Origin: Gnetum montanum
Taxonomy: Eukaryota > Streptophyta > Gnetopsida > Gnetales > Gnetaceae
Length of the DNA stretch: 32,039 nt
Assembly (NCBI GenBank): GCA_015680685.1
Contig: MNCI01017768.1
Coordinates: forward strand, 2,435-34,473
Reading direction: 5' to 3'
Shown: positions 1 to 10,550 of the stretch, in pieces
Numbering within the stretch: position 1 is the first letter of the stretch
Layout of the letters: the number at the start of each line of letters is the position of its first letter
The notes under the pieces: model-generated
Told to the model about the DNA's origin: nothing
Databases searched by the model: none
Seen by the model: only the letters and a program-made list of their open reading frames with translations
Program-made: the position numbers and the translations under genes

Positions 1-1455
1 AAGAACCCCTACTTGCAACTAGAAGCATGCTAGATATAACAGAGGCCGTAAGAGTTCCAACAAGGCACCAAAAGGATAGTAGGATCAAGAGGTTAGACAT
101 GAACAACATCCCATGATTTGAAGGGGGATACAATGCTGATCCTCAAAATCATTTACAAGCATTCCACGATGCATGTGCCTTTGAAAACATAGAAAATGAA
201 TGGCAAAAACTGAAGTTGTTCCCAAGGACATTAGTGAAAGAAGTTGAAAGTAGGTACAGGTCCTTAGAACCGGAATCCATTCGGAGGTGGAGTACAATGT
301 TAGAACTATTTAATGATAAGTACCAAACGTACTCTCGAGTGTCTAACTTGCAGAAGCAAATCCAAGGATGGAAGCAAGGAAGTCATGAACCCTTGGATGC
401 TACCATGGACTACTATTATGCACTATTACATCATTGCCTTGGCCATGGTTATTCGCAATGGGATCAACTACGCCATCTCGTGGATGGACTTAGGCATGAA
501 ACAAGAAGAACCCTTGGGACGTATGCCCAAGGAAGGTTATCGGAGCTCAGGTCTCATAAAATTCATAGACTGCTAGAGCAAGTTGCAAAGAATAAGGTGA
601 GCTACGAAAGAGAGAAAGTGTGGAAGAATACAATCGAGATCCTTCCCTCGAAAAAGAGGTGTGAGATTTTGTGAGGAGGAAGAAGACTCATCACTCGAAG
701 AGATGGTGAATAGGAAAACTTTGCCTCTCCAAAAGTTAACATCAAAAGTATTGGAAAAGGTAGACCAAATGTGGGACTCCCTGGATGGTAGGTATGAAAC
801 TGTTCTTAAAATTGTAGAGGAGTCTAAAGACCAAGGTAGTGACCGTGACAAAAAGAAAAAGAGAGAAGTGGAAAATGCACGTAACAAGGGTAAGGGAAAA
901 ATGGTCATCATAGAAGAGGTTGTGGATTCAGACATGGATAATGATAGTGGATGCGAGATATGTCAATATGACCCTCCTAAGGGATGTTGCTTAGTGATCT
1001 CACATCTACAAGAGTCTAGGGTTTGTGCACTCAACCCATGACTAAATAAATGGCAAGCACCCCGACAATTACCTTATCCCCAAGGTAACCCAAGGAAGTT
1101 CCACCAACCTTTAACATATTATCCAAGTGGAACTCCACCACAACCCGTTGAGCAACATCAATAGTGGCAATACCCACAGTCATAGGGGATGCCACCACCA
1201 AGGCAACAATACCCATACCAGCAACTTAACCCATATGGCTACTACGTGCAACATCCAATCTCTCCACATGACTATGTTAGTCACGTTACACCACAACATC
1301 ACTACCAAGCTCATGAGTATTATAGAACTCCTTCTCCTAGGGAATATAACCCACAACTATACTATCCTTCAAATCCATTGGTAGCTCTCACACCAATAGC
1401 TCCATTACCACCCGCTCCAACAATGCAAGGGGAACTCCCTACTCAACCGCAGTAA
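1..1455 (+). pseudogene. gag: gag of element A (5' partial, degenerate)
   Basis: Gag would form the virus-like particle that packages element RNA. One frame opens at position 3 (EPLLATRSM) and continues through a TGA at 114-116 to about 674. It contains the capsid-type block of plant retrotransposon gags: WQKLKLFPRTL, the YRSL-ESI-RW segment and FNDKYQTY, at 204-345. The frame then shifts; 661-1041 carries an acidic/basic stretch and a Cys/His motif (CEICQYDPPKGCCLVISHL, about 952-1008). A proline/glutamine/tyrosine-rich tail follows to 1455, with stops at 1039 and near 1165. The same capsid block recurs in element D on the minus strand and the Cys/His motif in element C, which confirms the assignment. 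The start codon is outside the window. Confidence 0.85.
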
Positions 1456-1616
1456 CGCAATGCCATAAGGGCTGTAAATCCTCAACCCACTGTTAGTTCT
1501 AACAACCGTATGAAAAAAGACCTTTCTTTAGAACCAATAGTCCAACCAAGCCCTTACAACCACAAGCGGTTGAACCTCTAAATGCCTGCCCATCAAATAG
1601 AGCTTCAAAGCTCCCT

Positions 1617-2432
1617 TTGAACCAAATGCTGGACTCAACGCATACGGTTATGTTAACACATGCTGTTATTGACTGGATCAAGGTTGGCCACCTTCCTAGG
1701 AAATTCTCTGATCCTAGAAGCCCTCTAATCTATCTCCAAATTGCTGGGAATGAGTCATGCAAAGCTCTTCTGGATTCAAGTTCTGGAGTTAACTTAATAT
1801 TGCAAGAAATGTACAAAGCATGAAACCTGCCTCCATTAAGGAAGAGCATTATTTGCCTAGAGTTGGCTGACCATTCCATCACTATTTCCTTGGGACTGGT
1901 GGAGGACATTGTCACCACTGTGTGTGGGTGGTTGTACCCAGTTGATTTTCTAGTGATACAAGTGAATAATGGTAAAGGGGACTTTCCAATAATAATGGGA
2001 AGGGCATGGCCAAGTACTATAGATGCACGCCTAGGAATCCGTGATCTTTCCCTGAAAATATCTAAGGTGAAAACTTTTGGAAAGATCAAGAAGAAGAAGG
2101 TTCCATGCATCGCATACAGTGATACAAGGTGCAATTGCATGTAGAGATCATGGGTTGTGCAAAGTTTAGCATTGCCTGCATGCAACCGATGTGCACAAAA
2201 CATTAACATACAAGAGTGCCTATATGCAGCAGCCACACGACAAGAAGACACCCAGTGGTTGATAGTTGATCAAGAGAGAAACTCACTAATGTGCATGGAA
2301 CTGATTGAAGGAATAACTTGCGCTTACATCGAAAGCATAGACATACTAGAGCAAGTCCGCTACCAACTTCCAAGCCTTAACCTTGAAAACATCAACTGGG
2401 GGAAGTTGAAAATTCATGAAAAATTTAAATAA
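1617..2432 (+). pseudogene. Aspartic protease region of element A
   Basis: This part would encode the retroviral-type aspartic protease that matures gag and pol. The catalytic neighbourhood reads CKALLDSSSGVNLI around 1758-1800; families of this type have D-(S/T/L)-G-(A/S), so here the Asp (codon 1773-1775) is kept but the Gly is replaced by Ser. A second family landmark, FPIIMGRAWPSTIDARLGI at about 1984-2040, corresponds to the usual ILGRPFL-type strand near the end of the domain. The stretch is split over two frames (1617-1823, then 1863-2144), with further open sequence to 2432 leading into RT. It is inactive by sequence. Confidence 0.75.
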
Positions 2433-3500
2433 GAGCCCCTAGAATTGAAACCATTGCCCATTGGCCTAGAATATATGATTCTTGAAAATGGAAAACCAGT
2501 AATCATCAACGTAAGACTTGCTTCCAAACAAAAAGGAAGACTGCTAAAGGTAATAAACAAGTGGTCAAAAGCCTTTTCCTAGTCATATCCCGAATTAACT
2601 GGAATAGATTCTAGGATATGCCGGTATAGGATTTACATTGATCCCTCCATGAAACCTCAAAAACAACCGCAGAGGCGATTGAACCCAAAATTGAAGCAAG
2701 TAGTAAAAGACGAAATAGAATAGCTTCTTAAGGCTAGGTTCATATATCCCATTGCTAATAGTGAATGGGTTAGCCCTCTGGTAATTGTACCTAAAAAGGA
2801 AGGAAAATGGAGGTGTGCATAGATTTTAGGCTGTTGAACATGGCAACATTTAAGCATCACTTTCCGTTGCCATTCATTGACCAAGTCTTAGACACCATAG
2901 CAGGGCATTGTTATTATAGTTTTTTGGATGGCTATAGTGGATACAACCAAATACAGATAGTCCCAGAAGACCAAGCCAAGACAACGTTCACCAGTCCTTG
3001 GGGAACGTTTGCATATAAACAAATGCCGTTTGGCTTGTGTAATGATCTTGCCACATTTTAATGCCTAGTTCTAAGCATATTCCAATAGCAGATAGGGAAT
3101 GGAGTGGAAGTATTTATGGACGACTTCTCCACCTATGGAACAAGTTTTGATCAAGCCTTGGACCAATTAGAGCAAGTGCTAAAAAGATGCGTAGAAACCA
3201 ATCTAAGGCTTAATTGGCAAAAAATCTATTTAATGGTTCAAGAAGGCATAGTACTTGGGTATAAGGTTTCACATGTAGGAATAGAGATAGACCTAGATAA
3301 AATTAGAGTTATCCAAGGAATCACCTGTCAACCAGAAACTGTTAGAGACATTCGGTCATTCTTTGGACACACTGGCTACTATAGAAGATTCATTGAGAAC
3401 TTCTCCAAGATTGCCAAACCATTGGTAGAGCTAACAAAGAAGGACGTACCATTTGAATGGACCAGGGAATGTAAACGAGCATTCCAAACCCTAAAATAAA
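2433..3500 (+). pseudogene. pol: Reverse transcriptase domain of element A
   Basis: This is the RNA-dependent DNA polymerase part of pol. From about 2640 it shows the typical entry (QRRLNPKLKQVVKDEIE, then FIYPIANSEWVSPLVIVPKK), DFRLLN at about 2820, FLDGYSGYNQI (2922-2954), a PFGLCN box (3028-3045) and the catalytic FMDD (3113-3124), which is intact. The thumb/connection segment GIEIDLDKIRVIQGI and [21 protein letters not shown] follows. A one-base loss at about 2809 relative to element E shifts the frame just before VCIDFRLLN, and several stops are present (for example TAG at 2722, where E has CAA). The domain is recognisable throughout but cannot be translated as one protein. Confidence 0.92.
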
Positions 3501-3912
3501 AGATAGTAGAAACTCCCATTCTACAAGCTCCTGATTAGTCCAGACCATTCCACATCATGAATGAAACATCCAATTATGCCTTAGGATCTGTACTTACACA
3601 TTTAGATGACCAAAAATGCCCTTACTACATCCACTGTGCAAGTAGAAGTATTGTCGGTGCACAACTTAACTACACAACTACAGAGAAAGAATTAATGGCT
3701 GTAGTGTTTGCACTAGATAAGTTTACGCACTATGTGTTAGGTTACAAAGTGTTCATCCACATGGATCATAGTGCAATTTGGTTCCTCATGAACAAGCCAA
3801 CGGTTAGCCCTCGTATTATACGATGGCTGGTAATTCTACAAGAGTTCGATCTAACGATGATTGATTGAAAAGACATAGAGAACGTAGTTGCAGATCATTT
3901 ATCTCGATTGCA
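3501..3912 (+). pseudogene. pol: RNase H domain of element A
   Basis: RNase H would degrade the RNA strand of the RNA/DNA hybrid during reverse transcription. Recognisable blocks are YALGSVLTHLD, the stretch SRSIVGAQLNYTTTEKEL with its catalytic Glu, and VFIHMDHSAIWFLMN with an Asp at the usual TDHSAL position. The segment aligned with the first catalytic Asp (usual CDASDYALG) reads NETSNYALG, so the Asp position appears to be Glu here (codon 3563-3565). A stop interrupts the link to RT near 3497 and the domain ends at TMID followed by TGA at 3866. The final motif ADHLSRL is still readable at 3891-3910. Confidence 0.85.
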
Positions 3913-5229
3913 CTGGGATAGCAAAGAGGATGAATATGTAATGTTTGATCATTTTTCTGATGAAGCCCTCTTTGTCGGTGTAGTGAATAACCAATCCACG
4001 GAGATGAACTAGTATAGTAGCATTCTCATCTGTCTCCTTACTCAACAAACACCACAATAGTTGGACTTTAGGAAGAAATAACAGTTTCTTCACAGAGCCA
4101 AATGCTTCATAGAGATCAATGAACACTTTACAAAGTGTGTTGTGATGGCTTGGTTCGATGGTGCGTGCCCAAGGTAGACCAATTGAGAGTTCTCCAAGAC
4201 ACTCATGAGGGCCCTTGTGGGGGTCACTATGCAGGGAGACGAACAACTAGTAAGATCTTGCTTGCAGGATATTACTGGCCAACATTATTTTGGGATGTCC
4301 ATCAATTTGTTTGATCTTGTGAGCACTGTCAATGTGATGGGGGAATGACTACTAAAATGGAGGGTCTGCAATAATGGATTCAACCATTAGAACCCTTCAA
4401 AATTTGGGGAATAGACTTTATGGGGCCCATTACACCAATGTCCAATGGAAAAGCTTACATTATTATTGTTGTAGACTATCTAACAAAATGGGCTAAAGCA
4501 GTTGCTGTTAAAGACTGCATATCATCTACAGCTGCACAATTTGTGCAACAACAAATTGTAAATAGGTTTGGTGTGCCACGTGCACTTATTTTGAATAATG
4601 GAACACACTTCACAGGTGCAACTTTTTGAAAGTTAATGTAACGCTTAGGGGTTGAACATAAATTGATTACACCTTATCACCCCTAAGCTAACGGACAAGC
4701 TGAGGTCACCAACAGGGAGATCACTAACATATTAACTAGGAAAATTAGCAAATATAGGCGAGATTGGAGCACTAAACTGAATGATGCTCTTTGGGCATAC
4801 TGCTCCACCTGGAAACTCCCTATAGGCTATTCTCCTTATGAGTTAGTGTATAGAAAGCTTTCAATGTTTCCGATTCAAATCGAGCTCCATACACTATTAA
4901 CGGCTTGTGACCTCCACCTCGATCTTGATCTGGCATAAAAACAAAGGTTGGAAACTTTAAAGATGCTAGATGAAAATCAATTAGCTACCTTATTATCAAA
5001 TGAGTTGCACAAGGCATATAACAAGCAACATCATGACTTGAAGATTCAAAAGGTTAAGTATCAACGAGGAGATAAGGTTCTCTACTGGAACCCCACACAT
5101 GTGCCACAACACACAAAATTTCAAACACTGTGGGAAGGAAGTTACATTATTCATACAACCTTTCCTTTAGGGGCCATGACCATATACAAACCTGAGAGCC
5201 TTGATAAGAGATTGTTAGTCAATGTGTAA
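3913..5229 (+). pseudogene. pol: Integrase of element A
   Basis: Integrase would insert the cDNA into host DNA. The N-terminal HHCC zinc domain is readable across 4200-4345 (HEGPCGGHYAGRRT ... YYWPTLFWD ... SCEHCQ). The DDE core starts at [10 protein letters not shown] (first Asp 4414-4416). The second catalytic position lies in LILNNGTHF: Asp is replaced by Asn (AAT at 4594-4596; element E has GAT here). The third, Glu, is in the [16 protein letters not shown] segment at 4702-4704. The C-terminal part runs through YQRGDKVLYWNPTHVP and FQTLWEGSYII to about 5228 without a chromodomain. Stops occur at 4312, 4371, 4627 and elsewhere. Confidence 0.9.
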
Positions 5230-6928
5230 TAGACCAAACCCTTCCATGAATTTAGAATGGCTAGTGCACATAATACCTCTGAGAAGGGATGACCCTGCTC
5301 ACTATTTTGGATCTCCTCCTTCCAACTCAATAATGGTGGAGACGACCACCTTTGCTAACCATTTGAGGCCCTTAGTTCCTTTTAAAGTTTTTGTTTTACA
5401 CATTTTTGTTTTACAAATTTCTTTAATTTTTCTTATTTTTGTTTTGCAACATTGTTTATACTTTCTCATTTCTTTGTGTGACTGTTTATTGTTTGTTTCT
5501 TTTCTATTGTTTTGTTTTTGTTTTTGTTTTCTTTGTTTATTGTTTTTGTTTTGTTAGATTTGTCACCTAATAAGTGCTCCTGATGGTGGTATGAACTGTA
5601 TTCTATTGATTGCTAATGTTTGGTTTTTACCTTTGAGTTATGATGTTGATACGAAGGTATGGTTCTTTTGATATAACAAGCAATGAGTCCATGTAATCCA
5701 TACATCCATGAATTTCTATGGTCTCTCTTGGCTTGGAACTGTGTAGTCCCATTCTCTAATAATAAAACTATTAACGAATTGGTTACTGGGAATTTCTCAA
5801 ATTAAGAAAGGAGTCAAGGATTGAAAAGGGTGTGACTTCAAAGGGATTTAATGCATTTGTGCTATCTATTCTCTTAGGTGCTTGGATGTTTTCTTCTTGA
5901 GTTTTTCTTACCATTTTGACATTGCTCCATTATCAGAAGCTGAGCCAATAAAAATAAGTCTTTGCATAGTGTGGTTCTCATGCAAAAAAAAGAAAAGAAA
6001 AGAAAAAGAAAAAAACAGTGAGAATTCAAAGCACATCCCTTAGAAAAAATAATCATCTGGGCTACAAGTGCTGGTTATGAAACTAAACAAACATGTTCCC
6101 TCTAACTAAGGCCCTTTCTCGCTTCCTAACTTCTTCCTTTCTCATTTTCCTCGGAATGGTGGTGACTCTTTGGTAGAAGCATTATTGTTACTTCAAGTGG
6201 ATGGATTGGCCAAGTGTATTAATGTGAAGTCATTGGATGTGGATTGTTTGAGGTTGGAATTGGAATGAGATTTACTCAGTCACATTGACCATACATACAC
6301 AAGGGGCTGTACATCACCTTGTTCTTGGGACTCCATTCCATTCTCTTCTCCCCATCATTCTTTCTCCATTTCTCACTTCATTGTCAATTGTATCAGTAGT
6401 CTATATTTTAGTTGATGCATTGTTTTCTCTTTGGTGAATTCTTGTGGTTAAGAATTTAATGCTTGCTTCCAAATGACATTTCCAGAGCCTATGGACTCTT
6501 TGAATGTGGGTTTGTTAGGGCATAAAGGGCATGAGCCTACATTGGGGAGGACCCACTAGCATTCCTATTTTGTGCATCAGTTAACTTCTTTCCCTTAAAC
6601 ATTTCCGTAATCAACATTTTTTTTGTTCATTCCCATCTTTGACATCCATTTTAACGGTGTTGCCGTTGTTTCTTTTTCTCCATCTTTCTTATTCCTTATC
6701 TTTTTCCATTCTATTGCTACTAGAGGATCGCTCTTAGTCATGGGGGCCCTAGTGCAATTTTTTTAATTTTTCCTAACCACTACACCTTGGGTAGTCACCG
6801 GTGTAATATCTCTAGAATCTATATTGACCACATCAAAACTTAGCCAATGGACCTTACACTGAGGCAAGGTATCAACTGTATTGTGATTTACTTATCCTTA
6901 CTCATATGTGACTGTGTTGTGTGTGCAG
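5230..6928 (+). other. Noncoding 3' part of element A (between integrase and the extra-ORF position)
   Basis: No credible coding sequence is present. The stretch begins with a T-rich, TTTTGTTT-type run (about 5391-5560) and includes an A/G-rich run at 5982-6016. It is conserved in order with element D on the other strand: the block CTTTGCATAGTGTGG (about 5960), the block CTCTAACTAAGG (about 6099) and the block around GGGCATAAAGGGCATGAG (about 6518-6535) recur there, and the last also recurs in C at about 11739. This shared noncoding backbone shows that A, C and D are one family. A splice-acceptor-like end (pyrimidine/GT-rich, then GTGTGCAG) closes it at 6928. Confidence 0.7.
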
Positions 6929-7140
6929 ATGGCAATCATACAGCAATGGACTGGACCTAGAGGAAACACTCAGGATGGACTGGTACTAGAATAGTTGTGC
7001 AAGGAACAAGATTGATGGCGCGGCTATGGATGGAAAATGGAAGGCACAATCTTGGTGTTGGCAGCAACACGTCTTCTCCTTTTCTCTCTCTCTCTCTCTT
7101 CTCTCTTAGCTGCCAAATAAGGTTGGATGTCAATTGTGTA
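6929..7140 (+). pseudogene. Short sequence at the extra-ORF position in element A
   Basis: An ATG at 6929 directly follows a CAG acceptor-like site, exactly where element C opens its long extra ORF (ATG 12605). Here the frame reads MAIIQQWTGPRGNTQDG and reaches a stop at once. The following 200 bases, with a CT-rich run, align with element D (minus strand, about 18400-18610) rather than with C's ORF. A and D therefore share an ORF-less version of this position. Whether this reflects loss of the ORF in A and D or gain in C cannot be settled from the window. Confidence 0.5.
7083..7106 (+). repeat. CT microsatellite
   Basis: A simple run of CT dinucleotides within the 3' part of element A; a shorter CT-rich version is present at the homologous place in element D. 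Confidence 0.85.
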
Positions 7141-7302
7141 TAGTGTTCACTCTTGTAGTCATGAATACTAATATTGTCATGTATTGTAATGTTGATCCAT
7201 TCACATGTCATCCCATTCACCATTAATTATCATTCAAGTCAATAATCCCATACCTTCCCAATATTTTGTAAGGAACTCGAGGACGAGTTTTCATTCAGTC
7301 AT

Positions 7303-7309
7303 GGGGGTA
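7303..7309 (+). other. Polypurine tract of element A (plus-strand primer site)
   Basis: The sequence AGTCATGGGGGTA immediately precedes the TGATGA start of the 3' LTR. The same context precedes the 3' LTR of element C (15518-15524), and a close variant, GTGGGGGTA, precedes that of D on the minus strand. In LTR retrotransposons the purine run next to the 3' LTR primes plus-strand DNA synthesis. Confidence 0.75.
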
Positions 7310-8116
7310 TGATGAACCATGATATCACATACGCAATATCACAGCCACCATGTGATATCGCATACACGATATCGCATCTTGCCTCATCTTCTATAAATAA
7401 GAGGCGACACCCTTGGTTCCAGAAGTTAGAATTAGACCATTAGCTAGATTCTTGCAGTTTAGTCATTCCAGAGTTAGAATTATTTCTGTGTGCTCGTAGG
7501 AGGAGTCATAGAGTGAACGGATCTTTATTTGAGCAATTTGTACCTGAGCACAATTTTGTGTACGATAATAAAGATGAACTTTATGATAAACCTTGCAGCA
7601 TACAGATTAAGCTAATTAGTAATTAATGATTGTTTACCACTTTCCTAGTCAATTAATATCTCTCTCAACCTTCAACCCCTTAGTTGAATACACTCAGTAC
7701 GACCGCTTAGAGCATGTGTGTAGCACTTGGTAACCTAGTAACGATTAGTGTTTGGTAACCCCAGCATCATTGCACTAGTTTAGGATGTGTACGACACGTG
7801 GGAATGGATACTGGTGTTAGGAAAATTTAGAACTTAATTAATGAATAGTTAATGTAAGCTAGCCACTTAGTTCTCTCTCCCTCTCCATTATTAATTGAAG
7901 ACATAAAAAAATACAAAAGCTATAAAAATCATATACCTCAAGCTTACTTAACCATACAATCGTGACAATAAAAATAAGTTTGGGAAGACAACGATTGATT
8001 AACCCTAAGTGTTCCATTAAGACACATAAGCAATCGGTCCTTTGGAGTTTGATCGGATCGTACATGAAACACTTGTATTCATATGGTTGAGTTTAGGGGT
8101 ACCTCACCACTCATCA
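7310..8116 (+). repeat. 3' LTR of element A (807 bp)
   Basis: The LTR starts TGATGAACC and ends CACTCATCA, giving a 6-bp terminal inverted repeat TGATGA/TCATCA shared by all family LTRs here. U3 holds two copies of a 22-bp palindromic motif (7321-7342 and 7354-7375), then a TATA box TATAAATAA at 7392, and an AATAAA at 7567 for polyadenylation about 175 bases later. The U5 end carries the conserved ATGGTTGAG...GGGTACCTC block. Sequence directly after 8116 is the gag of another element, so 8117-8121 (CTTAC) is one side of the expected target duplication. Confidence 0.9.
7321..7400 (+). promoter_or_regulatory. U3 core promoter of element A LTR: paired palindromic motif plus TATA box
   Basis: Two GATATC-containing 22-bp units (7321 and 7354) precede TATAAATAA at 7392. 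The distance from the second unit to the TATA box is 17 bases, identical to the solo LTR at 10249-10294. Each unit is an imperfect version of the 20-bp palindrome GATATCGCGTACGCGATATC, with differences mainly at CpG positions. Promoter function is inferred from LTR position and the TATA box. Confidence 0.65.
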
Positions 8117-9386
8117 CTTACTAAATAAATGTCTAGGTCATAGGTTCTCTAAGAAAGAGCAAACACTCCACATTATAGATAAGCTTAGAAATGAAATAAG
8201 GGTGAACCTTGGAAAGTATGCCTAAGGACAACTATATAAGGTCCAAGGCCACCAAGTCAAAGAACTAATAGAGTGTCTGGTGAAAGAAGAGAGAGAATTA
8301 TCTAAATGGGAGAATGCCAAAGCATTTGAGCAAGACCCAACTCTAGAAACAACAAGGGTCTAGAACTACAATGGTGAGGAAACAACCAATTCTAAAAGGG
8401 TGATACAGTCCCAACCTTTGCCAATACAGAAATTGATAGATGAAATTGAGGCAAAGCTTAACAAGATGATCATATGGACAAATGAACAAAGTGTGAACTT
8501 AGAAGACATTTTTGGGGAGAGGGTCATCCAAAATAAACTAGGAAATCAAGATGAATAGAGGGCACAGAAATCAAAAATAGTTAAGAACGCTGTTTAGCAA
8601 CTGGGGAGAATGGCTAAGGGTAATGAGGCCAAAGGCTTAACTACAAATAATGAGGATGGATGTGATGTCTATTTATATGACCATCCAAAGGACCATTGCC
8701 TAGTCTTGTCACATCTATATGAGCATTGGGCAGGAAAGCTGCATCCAAAATTTATACAAAGGTATCAATTTAGGTGCATCCTTGTTCCACAAGGTAATTA
8801 TGGACAACCCCATGACCCATTGTACTATCTTAAGGGGAGCTATTACTAGCCTCAACACTTTGCTACACCATAGTGGCAAAACTCACAGGCTTGGGGAAGG
8901 CCACCATCTAGCCAGCCACATTCTCCTTGTCCACCAAAACCAATCACCTACTATGTTCAACATCTTGTTTCTCCAACCAGTTCTGAATCCTCTATTTCCA
9001 ATCGCCATTATCACTCTCCTAAGCATCATCAACCCATGTCTTCTCCTAAGGGGTCACCACCCCATACTTCTCATAATTCTCCTCACCCTTGGTATTTTCA
9101 TCCTTTACCTCCTTCTACACTACCATCAGATGTATTAGAAGGTTTCGCACCACCATGCCAACCAATGGATGTAACTTGTGCTGCTGCTATTAATGAATGT
9201 AGGTTCCCTCCACAATGTTGGAAGCATCCCTTCTTTAGGCATGATTGCAAGAAGAAGAATCACACTTTTGAACCTACTTCACCTTCTAAACCAGCCCAAG
9301 GAAAACCTGGTGCCATACCTTCCTTAGCTCCATTAATAGCCCTTATCACTATACCCAGGCTTCCACCTCACACTCCATCCACATGA
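8117..9386 (+). pseudogene. gag: gag of element C (5' part separated by insertion of element A)
   Basis: The first bases (CTTACTAAATAAATG) align with D's gag at the codons following the capsid block. The text then runs as LRNEIRVNLGKYA, a TAA stop where A has CAA, then GQL, VKELIECLVKEEREL, the Cys/His motif GCDVYLYDHPKDHCLVLSHL (about 8658-8717) and a proline/serine/histidine-rich tail. The tail ends with CWKHPFFRHDCKKKNH and SKPAQGKPGAIPSLAP (about 9217-9331), a block also found in D. Stops and frame changes are frequent. The motif fits C more closely to a Cys-His metal-binding pattern than A's copy does. No pol follows. Confidence 0.78.
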
Positions 9387-10196
9387 TCCAGTGAATTCAC
9401 CAATGTGAAGGAACACACAAATCCATACATACTGCCATATAGTCAAGGGTGCCATAGTGGGCCAGATTTCCCTTATAATATATACACACCATCTAACCTG
9501 CCCCACTATGCTTTCTATAATTAGGTGTGTGACCAATGATTTCTCTACCCAACCATCATACCATCAATAGACACCTAGTGGCTGGGGCATAACAGCCCCC
9601 TAATGTTTTATACATGGATGGATCTTATTCATCCATTTATTAATCCTAGCTGTGACCAAATGTTTAGTCATGGGGACCACCCTTCATTCTAATTTCCAGG
9701 ATTTGTAAATGTTTTTTTTATCTTTTTGGTTTACGATTTTTTTTCATTTCTCTATTTATTTTACTTTTTCTAATTGTTTTTTTTTAATTTTTTGTTATAA
9801 TCTCAACTATGAATAAGTTGATCTTGTTTCCCATTCAACTGAGGTTTTTCTCTATGTTGCCTAGTCATAAGGGATTTATTATTTAGACATTGAGACCATG
9901 ACATCCATCCACCCATTCCATTAATAAGAGGTTCGTGCTCTAGTCACAATGGTAAGCTTTTCTATCATCTAACTATAAATAATTTGATAATCATTGTGTT
10001 TGGAGAGACGAGTGAAGGACCAAGGTGGAATGATAAGGGTATGACATCAAGGGAATTCATAGATTCTCTTTGGCTACTTCTGTATGTTCTATTGTGTTGC
10101 CAAGGTTGTAACTATATCCTTGTAGATCTAACAAAAAATGGGAGTAAGAGAAACTCAAAATGGCACTAAATAAGCTTCTGTGGGTTCCATTGGAAA
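9387..10196 (+). other. Post-gag noncoding stretch of element C, including the pol-loss junction
   Basis: No gene is seen. The stretch from 9387 to about 9660 aligns with D only (shared GGTGTGTGACCAAT and CACCTAGTGGCTGGGG). At about 9662 the sequence AGTCATGGGGACCACC matches the last codons of pol in element E (about 29190) and A (about 5330), and a T-rich run follows as in A. So the right-hand edge of the missing pol lies at its 3' end. The part after 9900 is loosely conserved 3' backbone and stops at the solo-LTR insertion. Confidence 0.6.
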
Positions 10197-10201
10197 GACA
10201 T
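10197..10201 (+). repeat. Target-site duplication GACAT, left copy
   Basis: GACAT directly precedes the TGATGA start of the solo LTR and is repeated perfectly at 11211-11215 directly after its TCATCA end. Five-base duplications are the norm for LTR retrotransposon integration. Confidence 0.9.
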
Positions 10202-10228
10202 TGATGAGACACGATTCGCACGAGCCGC

Positions 10229-10294
10229 GATATCGTGTCGTCCCCTGTGATATCGTGTACGCGATATCGCGGTCGGTCGCCAAATCTATAAATA
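10229..10294 (+). promoter_or_regulatory. U3 core promoter of the solo LTR
   Basis: A partial GATATCG unit at 10229 and a full 22-base unit at 10249-10270 precede TATAAATA at 10287, with the same 17-base spacing as in element A's LTR. This copy keeps most CpGs and is the nearest to the perfect palindrome GATATCGCGTACGCGATATC. Confidence 0.65.
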
Positions 10295-10550
10295 AGAGGC
10301 AGCACTCCCCTTATTTCCCATCCTGGGCTAGAAGTATGGAAACTCTGGTAGTTTGATCACTCCAGAGATAGAATATTTTCCATGTGCCCGCAGTAGGAGT
10401 CCTAAAGTGAACGTATCTTTATTCGAGCAACATTGTACTTGAACACAAGTTGTGTACGGCAATAAAGAAGAACTTCCTGGATAAACCTTACAGTGCATGG
10501 AATAGGATTTATTTATTGTTTTCTCTCTCGCCCTAAACTCCTAGAATGTC

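Larger units (their letters stand above)
1..8116 (+). mobile_element. Element A: Athila-like Ty3/gypsy LTR retrotransposon, gag-pol type, left end outside window
   Basis: A single colinear element is visible: gag, aspartic protease, reverse transcriptase, RNase H, integrase, a long noncoding 3' part, a polypurine tract and a 3' LTR. The domain order PR-RT-RH-INT is that of Ty3/gypsy elements. The absence of a chromodomain after integrase and the RT/RH motif style ([33 protein letters not shown]) fit the Athila branch. All reading frames carry stops and frameshifts, so the copy is dead. The 5' LTR, primer-binding site and start of gag lie to the left of the window. The 3' LTR ends exactly where the interrupted gag of element C resumes, so A is nested in C. 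Confidence 0.88.

Noticed and set aside
1730-2251. 173-codon minus-strand ORF, the longest in the window
   Set aside because: It lies antisense to the protease region of element A, whose plus-strand motifs are recognisable; its own translation has no family features.
5222-5557. 111-codon plus-strand ORF rich in Phe, Leu and Val, resembling a membrane protein
   Set aside because: It is a translation of the T-rich noncoding run after integrase; E and D have the same run without an open frame.
9662-9674. TTTAGTCATGGGG in C (and its counterpart in D at 20281-20295) looks like a second, central polypurine tract
   Set aside because: The same place in E reads AATCATGGGGGATATGGCCACC at the very end of pol, so the resemblance is explained by pol-end homology; no LTR follows.
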